A stretch of DNA of 64,000 nucleotides, taken from Eretmocerus hayati. Its lineage: Eukaryota > Arthropoda > Insecta > Hymenoptera > Aphelinidae. The position numbers and the translations under genes were made by a program. The notes under the pieces were generated by a model. The model worked only from the letters and a program-made list of their open reading frames with translations. It had not been told where the DNA came from and ran no database searches. The DNA is taken from NCBI GenBank assembly GCA_029851415.1, contig CM056742.1, positions 60,956,454-61,020,453 of the forward strand, given 5' to 3'. Below, one piece after another: positions 11,401 to 22,118 of this stretch. The stretch's first letter is position 1, and the number at the start of each line of letters is the position of its first letter.

Positions 11401-11500
11401 AGATAATCAGAACATCGATCCCTCCTTCTTTGGCTACAGCGTGTAGGAGATCGTCTGCGTCCCCGCTCTTCCTGAGGTTGGCTTGGATGAAGCTAGCCAT
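8468..11500 (-). CDS. R1-type ORF2: endonuclease/reverse transcriptase
   Basis: Intact 1010-codon ORF2. It would nick target DNA and reverse-transcribe the element RNA at the nick. An AP-type endonuclease occupies about residues 1-225: an ISEP motif near 34, GDFN at about 120-123 and SDHRHIRF near 205. Reverse transcriptase covers about 430-720, with GFRKGRSTVHAIE, GIGQGSVSGPFNW and the catalytic FADD around 643-647. A C-terminal C-x2-C-x7-H-x4-C finger (CQSCGDEWDDAEHALFKC) lies at about 929-946, as in other R1/R2-group elements. I chose the ATG at 11500 because it begins the conserved MASFIQANL and overlaps the ORF1 stop in ATGGCTAG; the open frame continues upstream to 11599. No frameshift or stop is seen, so catalytic competence is plausible, though the copy lacks its 5' end. 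Confidence 0.92.
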   Translation of the reverse strand: MASFIQANLRKSGDADDLLHAVAKEGGIDVLIISEPPRKREFSRSTFDHWRTAVIQIMNPAIRETGPAVSGRGFARKTMEGTAVYSCYYSPSLKMHEFEDELHDLEEDVRQWGGPVIIAGDFNSKEPTWSGGPRDRRGVILADAMKALGLVLANETGVITYHRHDTRSREGGSSSVLDLTFMSPSLMGRMTSWEVLDTETLSDHRHIRFRLRTDRQRQTTHRPRPTGWQVRKLDEGKFRESIETVEDLPMNSASDEAVAMVTSAITRACDASMPRRTTPCFWRKPEYWITDEIKALRRTSNKKRRTAWRSRKLQRPSLAEDDRAYKKAKKALVLAIRRSKEKSWGELCDMVNEDPWGTPYRVVMSKVRPRKGNPAPTDAATLRTIVEDLFPAGEPRVTFPTESEDPIPLFTMQELLIAAKRMPNGKAPGLDGIPNEALKLVFKYKPDLLLDLFNICLSAGTFPDKWKRQKLVLIPKGQGGQRPLSMLDNIGKMYERMVLNRVEKAYEEGGGLSPMQFGFRKGRSTVHAIEAVQERVQASVGNPYQGRGGFCAIIALDIKKAFNCASWERVYQSQAGKVPPYLLAITSDYLRNRTLVYDTDEGQEIRVLSAGIGQGSVSGPFNWNTQYDSLLSIELPEGVIIVAFADDAGLIVWADNEELLGRRANEALARVYEWMISRLLELAVKKCEAIVVTRRRKFDLPRFYINGQEIPRKTELKYLGVWLDDKWSFKKHIQEAAQKASKVGAALQWLMPNIGGPKEKRRALLNTVTTSIMLYGAPVWGKRVEKTIIEKRMGPVHRRAALRSIRAYRTVSGDAAYVLASTPPIHLLVAERVRIWDRQKVIGAERVLTPTMKEIIRDNEKETTLEHWQTEWDSPFAKGRWTHRLIRDVAKWAERTHGEMDYWTTQALSDHGCFGSYLTRFKKRTTPACQSCGDEWDDAEHALFKCSDTRRERAELDEWLGAQLTPENLVPYLLRNQETWDRLTGYIKLVMTHKEEKEREVRRLEAGELQ

Positions 11501-12494
11501 TTCTTCCCTTCCTGCGTCTATATGTGGTTCTTGCCCTCTGGTACGCAGTGCAGTTGCTGGCCCCAGATCTGTGGTCAGATTTGGACCCGATTGCCACACA
11601 GCTTAGGCATTTTGGTTTTTCCTTGCAAATCGCAGCAAGGTGCCCTGGTTCGCCGCATTGGAAGCAGAGTTTTGGTTTCCGTTCCTCTGCCTTCTCTTTT
11701 TTGCACCCCGAGGCCTTGTGTCCGTACTCTAAGCAGTTATAGCACCGTGGGATGCCACCCTTCTCGCGGATCCTGACTCTGCCCCATCCAACCTCTGGCT
11801 CCTTCCAGTCGAGGAGATGGTGGGCCAGTCTCGTTGCGATCGAGACAACAGCGGTTTGGGTGCCGCGGTAGCCACTCCGGATGGACTTGACTACAACGGC
11901 ACCCTTCTCGTTTTCTGGTAGGGCCTTCGCGAGGGCATCCCGCACCTTGATTATGTCGACATCGTAGTCGACTCCGAGAACCTCGAGGGTCGTGCTGTTC
12001 GCTAGACAGTGGACAGCTCCTTCTTGCCCGACGACTGGTGCCAAGGCTGCCTTGACGGCGGCGACATCGGTGCCCTTCTTGAGCTCAAGAAGGACTTGGC
12101 CTTCTTGGGTCTTGCGGATGCCCGTGACCTTGGAGCCCACTTCTTCATCGAGGTCATCCGTTTTTATCCTGCGCAGCATGTCTGCGTAGGTTAGCCCACC
12201 TTGTTTGGCCGTAACGAGGACGGCTTCGGGCTTCACCCTTCTCGGCTTCATTTTCGCTTTCTTCCCGGCGGCATCGTCCGATCTACCGCTCTTCTTTGCC
12301 CTTCTCGCTTGTTTCTTTGACACCACTTCCTTCCAAGGCTCATTCTGCTCGGGCCGATTGGGCGTTGATGTCGAGCGTGGTGTTCCGAGACCTCCCGGTG
12401 GAGGACCGTATCGCGTCGCCTTCGAACCGCGTTGTTTTCCCGGTCGCGTTTCCGGTTTCCCTGCCCCCCTTCCCTGGAAGCCACTACCCGACGC
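11493..12494 (-). CDS. R1-type ORF1 (gag-like), 5'-truncated
   Basis: Open from the truncation point to the TAG at 11493. ORF1 proteins of R1-clade elements bind the RNA and form the ribonucleoprotein. The C-terminal half has a conserved domain (GGLTYADMLRR through LLDWKEPEVGWGRVRI), followed by zinc knuckles: CYNCLEYGHKASGC, CFQCGEPGHLAAIC, then a third CLSC-type finger. The basic C-terminus ends RRRKGRNG. E2 shows what is missing: about 290 further N-terminal codons. The stop overlaps the ORF2 start by ATGGCTAG, so ORF2 is probably translated by termination-reinitiation or a related coupling. Confidence 0.85.
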   Translation of the reverse strand, partial: ASGSGFQGRGAGKPETRPGKQRGSKATRYGPPPGGLGTPRSTSTPNRPEQNEPWKEVVSKKQARRAKKSGRSDDAAGKKAKMKPRRVKPEAVLVTAKQGGLTYADMLRRIKTDDLDEEVGSKVTGIRKTQEGQVLLELKKGTDVAAVKAALAPVVGQEGAVHCLANSTTLEVLGVDYDVDIIKVRDALAKALPENEKGAVVVKSIRSGYRGTQTAVVSIATRLAHHLLDWKEPEVGWGRVRIREKGGIPRCYNCLEYGHKASGCKKEKAEERKPKLCFQCGEPGHLAAICKEKPKCLSCVAIGSKSDHRSGASNCTAYQRARTTYRRRKGRNG

Positions 12495-12525
12495 TCTCTC
12501 TCTCTGTCTCTCTCTCTCTCTCTCT
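12495..12525. repeat. (TC)n microsatellite at 5' truncation point of E1
   Basis: About 31 bp of TC with one TG interruption, exactly at the 5' end of E1. On the element's strand this is a (GA)n tract directly upstream of the insertion, matching the tracts next to E2, E4 and E5. Confidence 0.9.
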
Positions 12526-13230
12526 GTTCCTCGGAGCCCTGTACTCTCTCCTCACAGCAACTGCACAGAATTTACCTCGCCAGCTCAGACAAGATTTCGT
12601 AACAAGTTTAGTCCTTCCATTTTTGAGTATGGTGCTTCAGTGATCACAGGGTTAAGCAAGACACAGATTTTAGAATTGCAACACCTGCATGATGCTTACA
12701 TCAGATTCGTCTGTTGTAACATCCTGAGACAATCTGAAGTTGCGTCCTACCGTATCACCCTAAACTGGCTCTCTGCAGAGAGTAGAAGAGAGTATCTGCT
12801 CGGCTCACTTGGACTCTCCATAATCAAATCCGGACTCCCAAACTTCCTCCGATCCAAGTTCTTCCTCACATCAGGAATCCCTAATCTCAGGGGTGACGAG
12901 CGTAGTGCTTCCCCTCCCTTCAAAACCCTCCAGCCATGCGCAGAGCGCACTGGCTGGAGGGATGAAGTCTCTCCGACTATCTTCTGCAGGTCGGTTGACA
13001 AGAGGGGCTTGTAAGCACTATGGTTGTCAGCACTGTCTAATCTACGCCAATCAGAGAGAGGGTCCAAGGAAAAACAGCTCACATATCACGCTCCTCGCAC
13101 TGAAGCCCTCAATCAATCATTCACTATCCGCGCCTCATAGCTTCTTAAACAGCTCCCACTCCTTGATTTTGAGATGAGCTTGGATGCATTGAAGAAATCC
13201 CTGCTGAATTACCTGCTGAATCGAGACCGT
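12526..13230 (+). pseudogene. C-terminal RT remnant of a second LINE
   Basis: Plus-strand fragment of the region after the RT palm in jockey/CR1-like LINEs. It shows a LRQDFVTSLVLPF segment, then GASVITGLSKTQILELQHLH, then YRITLNWLSAESRREYLLGS, with the terminal portion resuming at 13040-13200 (FLNSSHSLI-type ending). A frameshift lies near 12640. A 148-bp hAT-type MITE at 12888-13035 splits the tail, and the LINE resumes directly beyond its target duplication. The palm, endonuclease and ORF1 are absent. The clade cannot be assigned from this piece. Confidence 0.7.
12888..13035. mobile_element. hAT-type MITE with 8-bp target duplication
   Basis: Begins CAGGGGTGACGAGCGTAGTG and ends with a decayed complement (CACTG at 13031-13035). 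Flanks are CCTAATCT (12880-12887) and TCTAATCT (13036-13043), an 8-bp duplication with one mismatch. CAGGG termini with 8-bp duplications are characteristic of hAT elements. A better preserved relative lies at 63548-63702. There is no coding content, so mobilisation would need a transposase elsewhere. Confidence 0.75.
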
Positions 13231-13284
13231 GACGACTGATTCGAGCGTGCCAGCTGCGGAGGCGTTATAGCCGATACCATGGAA

Positions 13285-15953
13285 GTTAGCCGGGGTAAAG
13301 TAGCCGGGGTAAATCATTTTCCCGCGCAGAATCTATCTGGGGCCTTGTCCACCGGAGAAACCGATTTGTCAGCCTGCGGGCACATCCAATTCACCTATCT
13401 GCGGTATTTTTAGTCATCTCCAAGCATGCGCAAGATAGGGATCGCATGTTTTAAGGGTCATTGCACGATTTTTCCGGAAATTCGAGGACATGAAGTGGGA
13501 ATAGCACCTCGACAGGATTGTGTAAACACCTAGAATTTATCAAATAATGTTCGAACATCGAGTAAATACCCTTCCGCAGTAGTTTCAGACACGGTGTATG
13601 CGCGAGTTAGAACTTAGCTACTCTTCGTCTCAAACGAAGGGATTTTGATGGTTCCATGACATTGTACGAATGTGAGACTATCGTGAGGTCCTGTCTACCC
13701 GAGAAAACAATCAAAAAATATATCGATGACGTATAACTATGATTTCGGATAGTTTCCCCTCACCTTTGAGCATGCGGGAGCCTGTGTTAAGCTTTTTCGT
13801 CCGTGAGAAGTTAGCCGGGGTAGATCATTTTCCCGCGCAGAATCTATCTGGGGCCTTGTCCACCGGGGAAACCGATTTGTCAACCTGCGGGCACATCCAA
13901 TAGACCAATATTACCATTGACAGTGCAAAATTCTTGTGTATGGAAATTTTAGAAAAGGGAATTATGATTGTTCTGCATGATTAAGTTTGGTAAAACGAAA
14001 AGATCCGCGTCATCCCTATCTCGGAATTCTGTTTCATTGAATTCACACACCCTTCTCTTCTAGATCCTAATTACATATTTCAATATACAGTCTTCTCCTC
14101 CTCAAAATCTTCGAGAGTACAAGATACTGCTTTTATATCACAAACTTAGATTACAATCCTAATTGTATCCGGCAGATCGTCTAAAACAGATACATCCAAT
14201 AATTAACTCATTCTCACACCACGAACATTTGCGTTTGGCCAATGCGGCAACGCAACTCGGAGGATGCAGGTTCATATCGTGGAAGTTAGCCGGGGTAAGT
14301 TAGTCGGGGTAAATTATTCCCCCACGTAGAATCTATCTGAGGCCTCGTCCACCGGGGAAACCGATTTGTCAGGCTCCGGGCACATCCGATAGACCCCTCT
14401 GCGGTATTGAAGAGTGGGAATAGCACCTTGACAGGATTGTGTCCACACGTAGAATTGATCGAATGATATTCAAACATCAAATAACTACCCTTTTGCAGTA
14501 GTTTTAGATACTTGGGTGTACGCGCGAGTTAGAATTCACCCACTTTTTGTCCCAAACGATGGGTTTTCCGATGGTTCGATCGCATTGTACGGATGTGAGA
14601 CTATCGCGAGGTCCTGTCTACCCGAGAAAACAATCAGAAAGTATACTGACAACGCATAGATATGATATTCAATAATTTTCCCCCACCTCTGAGCATGAGT
14701 ATGATACGAGTCTTATGTAGACGCGAGCTTACCAAGAGTGGTCAATATGTCCTTAGCGTGTCATATCCTAAACTTTAGTTGCACATTTCAATCCTGTAAC
14801 TTACCGAGATATTCATTCAGTCTTGATTCGTCACCAATCAAACATCAAAATTGGGTCATGAAACGGTAATATATATACGAATCGACTATCAAGTCTCACC
14901 TTAAAGTTGTCAGAACACAGCCGACATCTGTCCTGAGATTCCGCAAACTCCCCGAATGCTTCACGAAAAATTGACTTCCGGGCTTGCAAATTGCTCTGAA
15001 TGGCTCTACAATGGCGGTAATCGATCTCATGAAGACCTCACGATAGTCTAACATTCGTACAATGGAAAACCCTTTGTGTCGGACGGAAAGTGGGCAAACT
15101 CTCGCTCGAGCATACACCCAAATTCCTAAAAATACTGCGAGAGGGTACTTATTTGATGTTTGAACATCATCCGATCAATCCTAGGTGTGGACACAATCCT
15201 GTCGAAGTGCTATACTTACTCAATGTCCTCGGATTGTGGAAAGAATCGTGGAATGACCCGCAAAACATACAATTCCCATCTTGTGCAAGCTCAGAGATGA
15301 CTGGAGATACCGCAGAGAGGTCTATTGGATGTGCCCGGAGCCTGACAAATCGGTTTCTCCGGTGGGCAAGGCCCCAGATAGATTCTACGTGGGAGAACAA
15401 TCTACCCCGGCTAACTTCTCACGGGCGAAAAAGCTCAACACAGGCTCCCGCATGCATGGAGGTGGGGGAAACTATTGGAAATTATAGTTATACGTTGTTA
15501 ATATACTTTTTGGTTGTTTTCTTGGGCAGACAGGACCTCATGACAGTCTCACATTCGTACAGTGTGATGGAACCATCGAAAAACCCTTCGTTTGGGACGA
15601 AAAGTGGGCAAATCCTCACTTGCGCATACACCCATGTCTCTGGAAATACTGCACAAGAGTATTTATTTGATGCTTAAACATCATTCGATCGATTCTAGGT
15701 GTTTACACGATCCTGTCAAGGTGCTATTCCCACTTTATGTCCTCAAATTTTCAAGAAATTGTGCAATGACCCACAAAACATGCGATTCCGATCTTGCGCA
15801 TGCTCGGAGATGACTGAAAATACCACAAGGGGGTCTATCGAATGTGCCCGCAAGCTGACTAATCGGTTTCCCCGGTGGACAAGGCCCCAGATAGATTCTG
15901 CGCGGGAAAATAATTTACCCCGGCTATTTTACCCCGGCTAACTTTCACGATAT
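13285..15953. repeat. 2.7-kb element with AGTTAGCCGGGGTAAA inverted ends
   Basis: The left end has GTTAGCCGGGGTAAAGTAGC and the right end has its complement. The next roughly 550 bp of each end are mirror images, including the CTATCTGGGGCCTTGTCCACC block and the GACCTCACGATAGTCTCACA-type block. Further copies of the terminal block start at 13805, 14283 and, inverted, near 15415. The structure is therefore a composite of nested inverted and direct copies, possibly several insertions of one foldback family into each other. No transposase is visible. Flanking duplication is unclear because the bases outside the ends are themselves repeated at 14275. Confidence 0.7.
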
Positions 15954-16668
15954 TTGAAGCCGTACCACAATCTCTCCTACATGCCCTTCAAACTCCTTGC
16001 TAAGAATTATCGTAGTTTTATCACCGTGAAAAATCTTGCGAGAGCCCTCGACGTTATCTTATTGTCAACTCTTCATTTACGCGCGGAAAAAAGAGGAAAA
16101 TGTATATAATGCACAGATTTGTTACTTTGTTGTATCACCGTATACACTTCCATATTTTGCAATTGCTCAGTTTCAACTCCATGTTTGGTCTCATTCCAAT
16201 CATTGTTAATTGCACTATGCCATGTATTTCAATTGGGGGCAAATGGGGTCTAACCCCCCATCCACAATGGATATCCAATCGATCAATCGGTCAATCAATC
16301 AATCAATCAATCTCTCTTTCTCTCTCTCTCTGCGGCGGTAAGTGTCATTGTACGCTTTCCTTGATCTCTCCCTGTTTTTCGACACTCTCTGCTGGTTGAA
16401 AGTGCCTACGGGCTTATCATTCACAGATCCCCGCACGCTGAATCTAGGAAGCATTCATTGGTTCCAAAAATCTTTGTTAGACTGTATCTTCTGCAAATAT
16501 TCTACCTATTTTCTCTATTGCACATTGGATTTGAAGGTTAGATGATTCGTACTAGATGTGCCAAATCATGACGTATCACGATAACAACTGGATGGCAGCT
16601 ATCTCATCTAGGCACCTACCATATCGACATCATAAGTAATTTGGTAGATTTTCCGTCCTTGATGGTTA
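15954..16668. other. Unassigned AT-rich spacer with a CAAT/TC microsatellite
   Basis: No gene recognised. 16278-16332 is a simple repeat, (CAAT)n running into (TC)n, which supports short spurious frames on both strands. The rest shows nothing I can name. Confidence 0.5.
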
Positions 16669-17216
16669 ATATACAAGTTGATTCTTTTGGTCTCATCGAT
16701 CTTGAAAGACAGTGGGGAACTAAATAAATCCCCAAAATTTCATGATAGAAATTTCCATTGCTACGTTTCGTTCACTAGGTTTCGTGGACCTCATCAGGCT
16801 TCAGGTTTCTGTTTTTGACATATAAAGATAGGAAATATGAAATTTTTCTACAAATGTTGGAAGTATAGATATCCTCATTTTGAAATGAGACCGATGACTC
16901 ATTCTATTCACCTGTATCGACAGGAGCCAGACGTTATGTCTGTGCTCTATTACAAGATCGTTAAAAAATATCATGACGATCTAAAGAATAACGTAAGTTG
17001 CGCATCTTGAATATTCATACATCCATCATTTGTAAAAAAATTTCATATTTTCTATCTTCATATGTCAAAAACAGAAACCTAAAACCTGATGAGGTCCACG
17101 AAACCTAGTGGACGCAACGTAGCAATAAAAATTTCTATCATGAAATTTTGGGAATTTATTCAGTTCCCCGCCGTCCTTCAAGATCGATGAGACCAAAAGA
17201 ATCAACTTGTATACGC
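16669..17216. repeat. 0.55-kb palindromic (MITE-like) element
   Basis: 16669-16865 is mirrored at 17022-17216: TACAAGTTGATTCTTTTGGT on the left matches ACCAAAAGAATCAACTTGTA on the right. A loop of about 155 bp separates the arms. Arms are about 200 bp with scattered mismatches. The short frame at 17065-17325 (-) is a by-product. Confidence 0.75.
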
Positions 17217-17530
17217 TGTCGACGTTGAAGCCTCGCTTACACGTATGAACATGATTCACTCTGATCCGAGCCTGTACATCGGAGTTTAGCTGCCTGATTG
17301 ACGCCAGCACAAACGTGACAGCCACAAAGCAAGGGTTGTCTTTACATTGGTCACGGGGTATCTACGTTTAGTGCAGCAGAAGACGCATGCTCGGAGAACA
17401 CGAGCTGAGTCATATGCGCAGATTCGTCATTTCAATATTATCAATGCTGTGTCTCATACTTTCTGATTCCCACAAGTTCAACATGCCCGATCTACCTGAT
17501 GGATGGGAAACGTTTGATTCGTCCTGACAG
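17217..17530. other. Spacer upstream of the LINE ORF1 remnant
   Basis: No gene recognised. It may hold the diverged 5' part of the LINE whose ORF1 is at 17531-18235, but I see no conserved motif. Confidence 0.35.
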
Positions 17531-18235
17531 TTGGGAGTTTTGTACGTAGCTATTGAAGGGCAGTCCGCTGAATTTACTCAGCACTTGAGTGATATTAATA
17601 AGAAGTTTGATACATTGACAGCTTTGATCACAGGACAGTCTGAAAGAATTAGCGTTTTAAGAAATGAAAACCAGCTTCTCCGTGAAGAGCTTGAGCTGCT
17701 TGAGAACATGAACGGGAGCGATCAGTCAAATTCTGAATTGAGAGTCACAGGAATCCCTCTCGAAAGCAGGCATTCTCTGTATAATATACCTGTTAAAATT
17801 TTGGAAAAATTACACGCAGAAACTGTCATCTATGACATTCCCTAAATTCGCGAATTCAAATTGAAAATTCCAAATTTCTCCTAAAATTAAAACAAAATCA
17901 TCCACCAATGAGTTCTATACCAGCGAGCGGTCATTAGTGATCAAATTCGAGTCAAGAGACATCTTCAAGCATGTTCTCAAATTGAAGCGGGACTTCGGTG
18001 AACTTAAGTTTTGCGATGTGATTCCAGATTGTAAAATTCAATCAGAAGTCGGAATGTATGAGATGCTATCACCATTTACTCACAGATCACGACTCATGGC
18101 ACAGGAGCGTGCGAAACATTGTAAATTTAGACATGTTTAGACCCGGAAGGGTGAAATTTATGCTTGTAGAGATGATGGCTCTCAGCGCATATGCGTAGTG
18201 ACCGAATCAGATATCAGTGAGATCTCTTGATTTCA
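17531..18235 (+). pseudogene. ORF1 remnant of a CR1/jockey-like LINE
   Basis: The layout matches LINE ORF1 proteins with coiled coil, RRM-like fold and C-terminal domain, which act as RNA-binding chaperones. A coiled coil (ISVLRNENQLLREELELLE) precedes LRVTGIP-type and VKFESRDIFKHVLK segments. The final domain runs YEMLSPFTHRSRLMAQERAK, then a W-T-R-K-G-x-I-Y-A-R-R-D-D-G stretch at about 18140-18180. The frame is broken near 17845 and again near 18138. No RT follows: the sequence runs into AT-rich DNA and then the (TC)n tract next to E2. Confidence 0.6.
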
Positions 18236-18601
18236 ATTTGATGATCAATTTCATGTGACCAACATCTCTTCCACTTGAGTATCCGATGAATGATATCTTC
18301 TACTTAGAGCTCCTATATTTCAAATGAATTATCAATGTTATACTTTGAAACGTGAACCTCTGTATCATCAGATATCACAACCTCTTTGTTTGCCTTTAAA
18401 TTATAACTGTATCAATTTATGGTCTGCCTGCCACTAATCATACTTGTTCTAACGAGAATTTAGTAACAGAAATTCGTGTCAAGTATATCAACTTATTCAC
18501 TAGATCATATTATGATGAATATTGTTCATGCACAATGTATGCTTCTCGCCTTACCATCTACCAGGACATGGGCGTGATAAGCGTGTTATCAATCAATCAT
18601 C
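18236..18601. other. AT-rich spacer left of the R1 array
   Basis: No gene recognised. It is the left flank of the E2-E5 array and ends in a (CT)n tract (about 18602-18616), the presumed original insertion site. Confidence 0.5.
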
Positions 18602-19077
18602 CTCTCTCTCTCTCTCTTTTTGAAGGTGCTTAGAGGGCAAAATCTGCCTCAAGATCCTTCGGATCCGTCCCCAGACACCGGACTGGTTCAGCTTACGCGG
18701 ACTACGCATAGCCCAAGCAGGCCATACCAGGCGGGACCCGGCTCTGGGTGGGGCCCGCCGAGAGGTGGGCCCGGCCGTGTAATATCCCTCTCCCCTTGAC
18801 GCCCGATACCTAGGGCATCGGGCAATCAAGGAGGAGATCTCAGCCCGGAACCGCGTGAGCATTACTTCAGGATGAGCGGCATGTCTCGCGCTCGATTGCG
18901 AGCGTTCCTCTTCTCCATCTCCTCTCTTCGGCCTTTTGTCGGCATCTTCTACCTTCATTCCTCATTATTCCCTCTCTTTCTTCTTTCTCCTCTCTTCTTC
19001 CTTCTTTCTTCCCTCTTCACTGCATCATATTCCTCCTGGAATCATTTGGACCTCTTCTGTTTTAGTCGGCAGGCTCA

Positions 19078-22000
19078 CTGTTATTCGCCTGCTTCGAGGC
19101 GCCTCACTTCGCTCTCTCTCTCCTCCTTACGGGTCATCACCAGCTTGATGTATCCGGTGACTCTATCCCATGTCTCCTGATTGCGAAGCAAGTACGGGAC
19201 GAGGTTCTCAGGTATTAGTTGAGCACCCAGCCATTCATCCAACTCGGCGCGCTCTCTTTGGGTGTCGTTGCACGTGAACAGGGCGTGTTCAGCGTCATCT
19301 CAGTTGTCCCCGCACGACTGACATGCTAGGGATGTCCTCTCCTTGAACCGGGTCAGGTAGGCACCGGAGCAACCGTGGTCACTCAGTGCCTACGATGTCC
19401 AGTAATCTATCTCTCCGTGAGTGCGCTCTGTCCATTTGGCTACGTCACGGATGAGCCGGTGCGTCCATCTGCCATTTGCGAATGGCGAATCCCACTCAGT
19501 TTGCCACTGCTCAAGAGTGGTTTCCTTCTCGTTGTGGTGGATGATCTCCTTGATCGTTGGGGTGAGCACACGTTCGGCTCCAATCACTTTTTGCCGGTCT
19601 CAGATCCTCACTCGCTCTGCGACGAGCAAGTGGATGGGTGGCATCCCCGCCAACACGCGAGCTGCGTCTTCCGACACGGTGCGGTAGGCACGAATGCTCC
19701 TCAGAGCGGCTCTCCGGTGGCCAGGCCCCGTCCTCTTTTCGATGACGGCCTTCTCTACTCTCTTCCCCCACACGCGGGCACCGTAGAGCATGACGGAAGC
19801 GCTCATGGTAATGAGCAGTTTGCCCTTCTCCTGTTCCGGTCCTCCGATGTTCGGCATCAGCCGCTGGAGATCCGCACTGACCCTGCTCGCCTTCTGGGCG
19901 GCCTCCTGGATGTGCTTCTTAAACGACCCTTTATCATCAAGTCATACGCCGACGTATATCAGCTCTATCTTACGTGGGATCTCTTGCCCGTTGATGTAAG
20001 AACGGGGTAAGTCAAACTTCCTGCGTCTTGTGACCCCGATCGCTTCGCACTTCTTGACAGCAAGCTCCAGGAGCCTGCTGATCATCCACTCGTATTCTCG
20101 GGCGAGCGCCTCTTTTGCGCGTCTACCTCTAAGAGTTCCTCATTGTCGGCCCAGACTATGAGTCCCGCGTCGTCCGCGAAAGCCACTATTATCACTCCTT
20201 CTGGCAGTTCGATAAACAGTAAACTGTCGTAATGGGTGTTCCAGTTGAACAATCCGGAAACCGATCCTTGTCCAATTTTGGCGGACAGTTCCCGAATCTC
20301 TTGTCCCTCGTCGGTGTCGTACACGAGGGTCCTGTTCCGCAGATAGTCACTCGTGCTGGTGAGTAGATAGGGGGGCACTTTACCTGCTTGGGATTGATAG
20401 ACTCGCTGCCAGCTCGCGCAATTGAACGCGTTCTTCATGTCCAACGCAATTATGGCACAGAATCCTCCGCTTTCTTGGTATGGATCCCCTATCGACGCTT
20501 GAACCCGTTCTTGGACCTCCTCGATCGCGTGCACAGGGCTTCGTCCCTTCCGGGACCCGAACTGCATTAGTGATAGCCCGTCGCTCTCTTCGTAGGCTTT
20601 CTCGACCCTGTTAAGCACCATCCTTTCATACATTTCCCCGATATTGTCGAGAATGCTGAGAGGGCGTTGACCTCCTCGGCCTTTAGGTATCAGGACCAGC
20701 TTCTGGCGTTTCCACTTGTCTGCGAAAGTTCCCGCGTTCGGACAGATGTTGAAGAGGTCGAGGAGTAAATCTGGCTTGTATCTGAAGACCAGTTTCAGAG
20801 CCTCGTTTGGGATGCCGTCCAGGCCAGGGGCCTTGCCGTTTGACAGTCTCTTCGCCGCTGTGAGTAGCTCTTGCATAAGGAAGAGCGGGATGGGATCTTC
20901 GCTCTCCGGAGGAAATGTCACTCTAGGTTCTCCTGCTGGGAAGAGGTCTTCCACGATGCTGCGCAAGGTCGCTGCATCGGTCGGTGCTGGGTTGCCCCTC
21001 CGGGGTCGGACCTTGGACATAACCACGCGGTATGGCGTACCCCACGGGTCTTCATTAACCATGTCGCACAATTCACCCCAGCCCTTCTCTTTGCTGTACC
21101 GGATGGCTAGAACGAGAGCCTTCTTCGCTTTTCTATACGCCCTGTTATCTTCCGCCAGTAATGGTCGTTTCAGCTTCCTTGATCGCCACGCGGTTCTCCT
21201 CTTCTTATTGCTCGTTCTTCGTAGAGCTTTTATCTCGTCGGTGATTCAGTATTCTGGTTTCCTGCCAAAGCATGATGTTGTCTCGCGAGGCATCGATGCG
21301 TCATAAGCTCTTGTGATGGTGGTCGTCACCATATCCTTAGCCTCGTTCGTGGTGATGTTCATCGGGAGATCTTCGGCTGTTTCTATCGGTTCCCGGAGTT
21401 TTCCCTCATCCAGTTTGCGTACCTGCCACCCCGTCGGTCGCGGTCTGCGTGTCGTCTGTGTCTGTCTGTCAGTTCTAAGCCGGAACCGAATATGTCGATG
21501 GTCGCTCAATGTTTCCGTGTACAGGACCTCCCTCGATGTCATACGTCCCATGAGCGACGGGCTCATGAACGTCAGGTCGAGGAGCGATGACGAACCTTCC
21601 TCCCGGGACCGAGTGTCGTTCCGATAATAGGTGATAACCCCCGTCTTGTTCGCGAGCACTAATCCTAATGCCTCCATGGCATCAGCGAGTATTACCCCCC
21701 CCCCCCCCCCGTCTATCGCGCGGCCCCCTGCTCTAAGTCGGTTCCTTGGAGTTGAAATTCCACGCAATTATAACTGGGCCCCCATTGCCTCACAACCTCG
21801 TCTAGGTCATGGAGCTCGTTTTCGAATTCGTGTGTCTTGAGCGACGGCGAATAGTAGCAACTGTAGACTGCTGTGCCCCCTATGGTCTTCCGAGCGAAAT
21901 TGCGATCACTAACAGCTGGTCTTGTCTCACGGATCGCAGGATTCATGATGTGGATTACAGCGGTCCTGCAGTGATCGAATGTGGATCGAGAGAATTCGCG

Positions 22001-22118
22001 CTTCCGAAGCGGTTCGGAGATAACCAGAACATCGATATCTCCTTCTTTGGCAACACGCGTGTAGGAGATCGTCTGCGTCCCCGCTTTTCCTGAGGTTGGC
22101 TTGGATGAAACTAGCCAT
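19078..22118 (-). pseudogene. ORF2 of E2, decayed
   Basis: Collinear with the intact ORF2 of E1 but split into several open pieces: endonuclease around 21246-22118, RT core with FADD around 20082-21071, and the C-terminal region to 19078. At the E2 counterpart of the ORF1-stop/ORF2-start overlap the ATGGCTAG is preserved (22111-22118). A long C-run near 21700 marks one length difference in the endonuclease region. Confidence 0.85.

Larger units (their letters stand above)
8004..12494 (-). mobile_element. E1: R1-clade non-LTR retrotransposon, 5'-truncated
   Basis: On the minus strand this copy reads truncated ORF1 (11493-12494), intact ORF2 (8468-11500), a roughly 450-bp 3' UTR and a 16-base poly(A) tail at 8004-8019. 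Truncation at 12494 falls where E2 continues with a further 1.5 kb of ORF1, and the truncated end abuts a (TC)n tract. R1-clade features are an AP-type endonuclease, an RT with FADD, a C-terminal CCHC motif and ORF1 zinc knuckles. It is the youngest-looking copy in the window. Confidence 0.9.
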
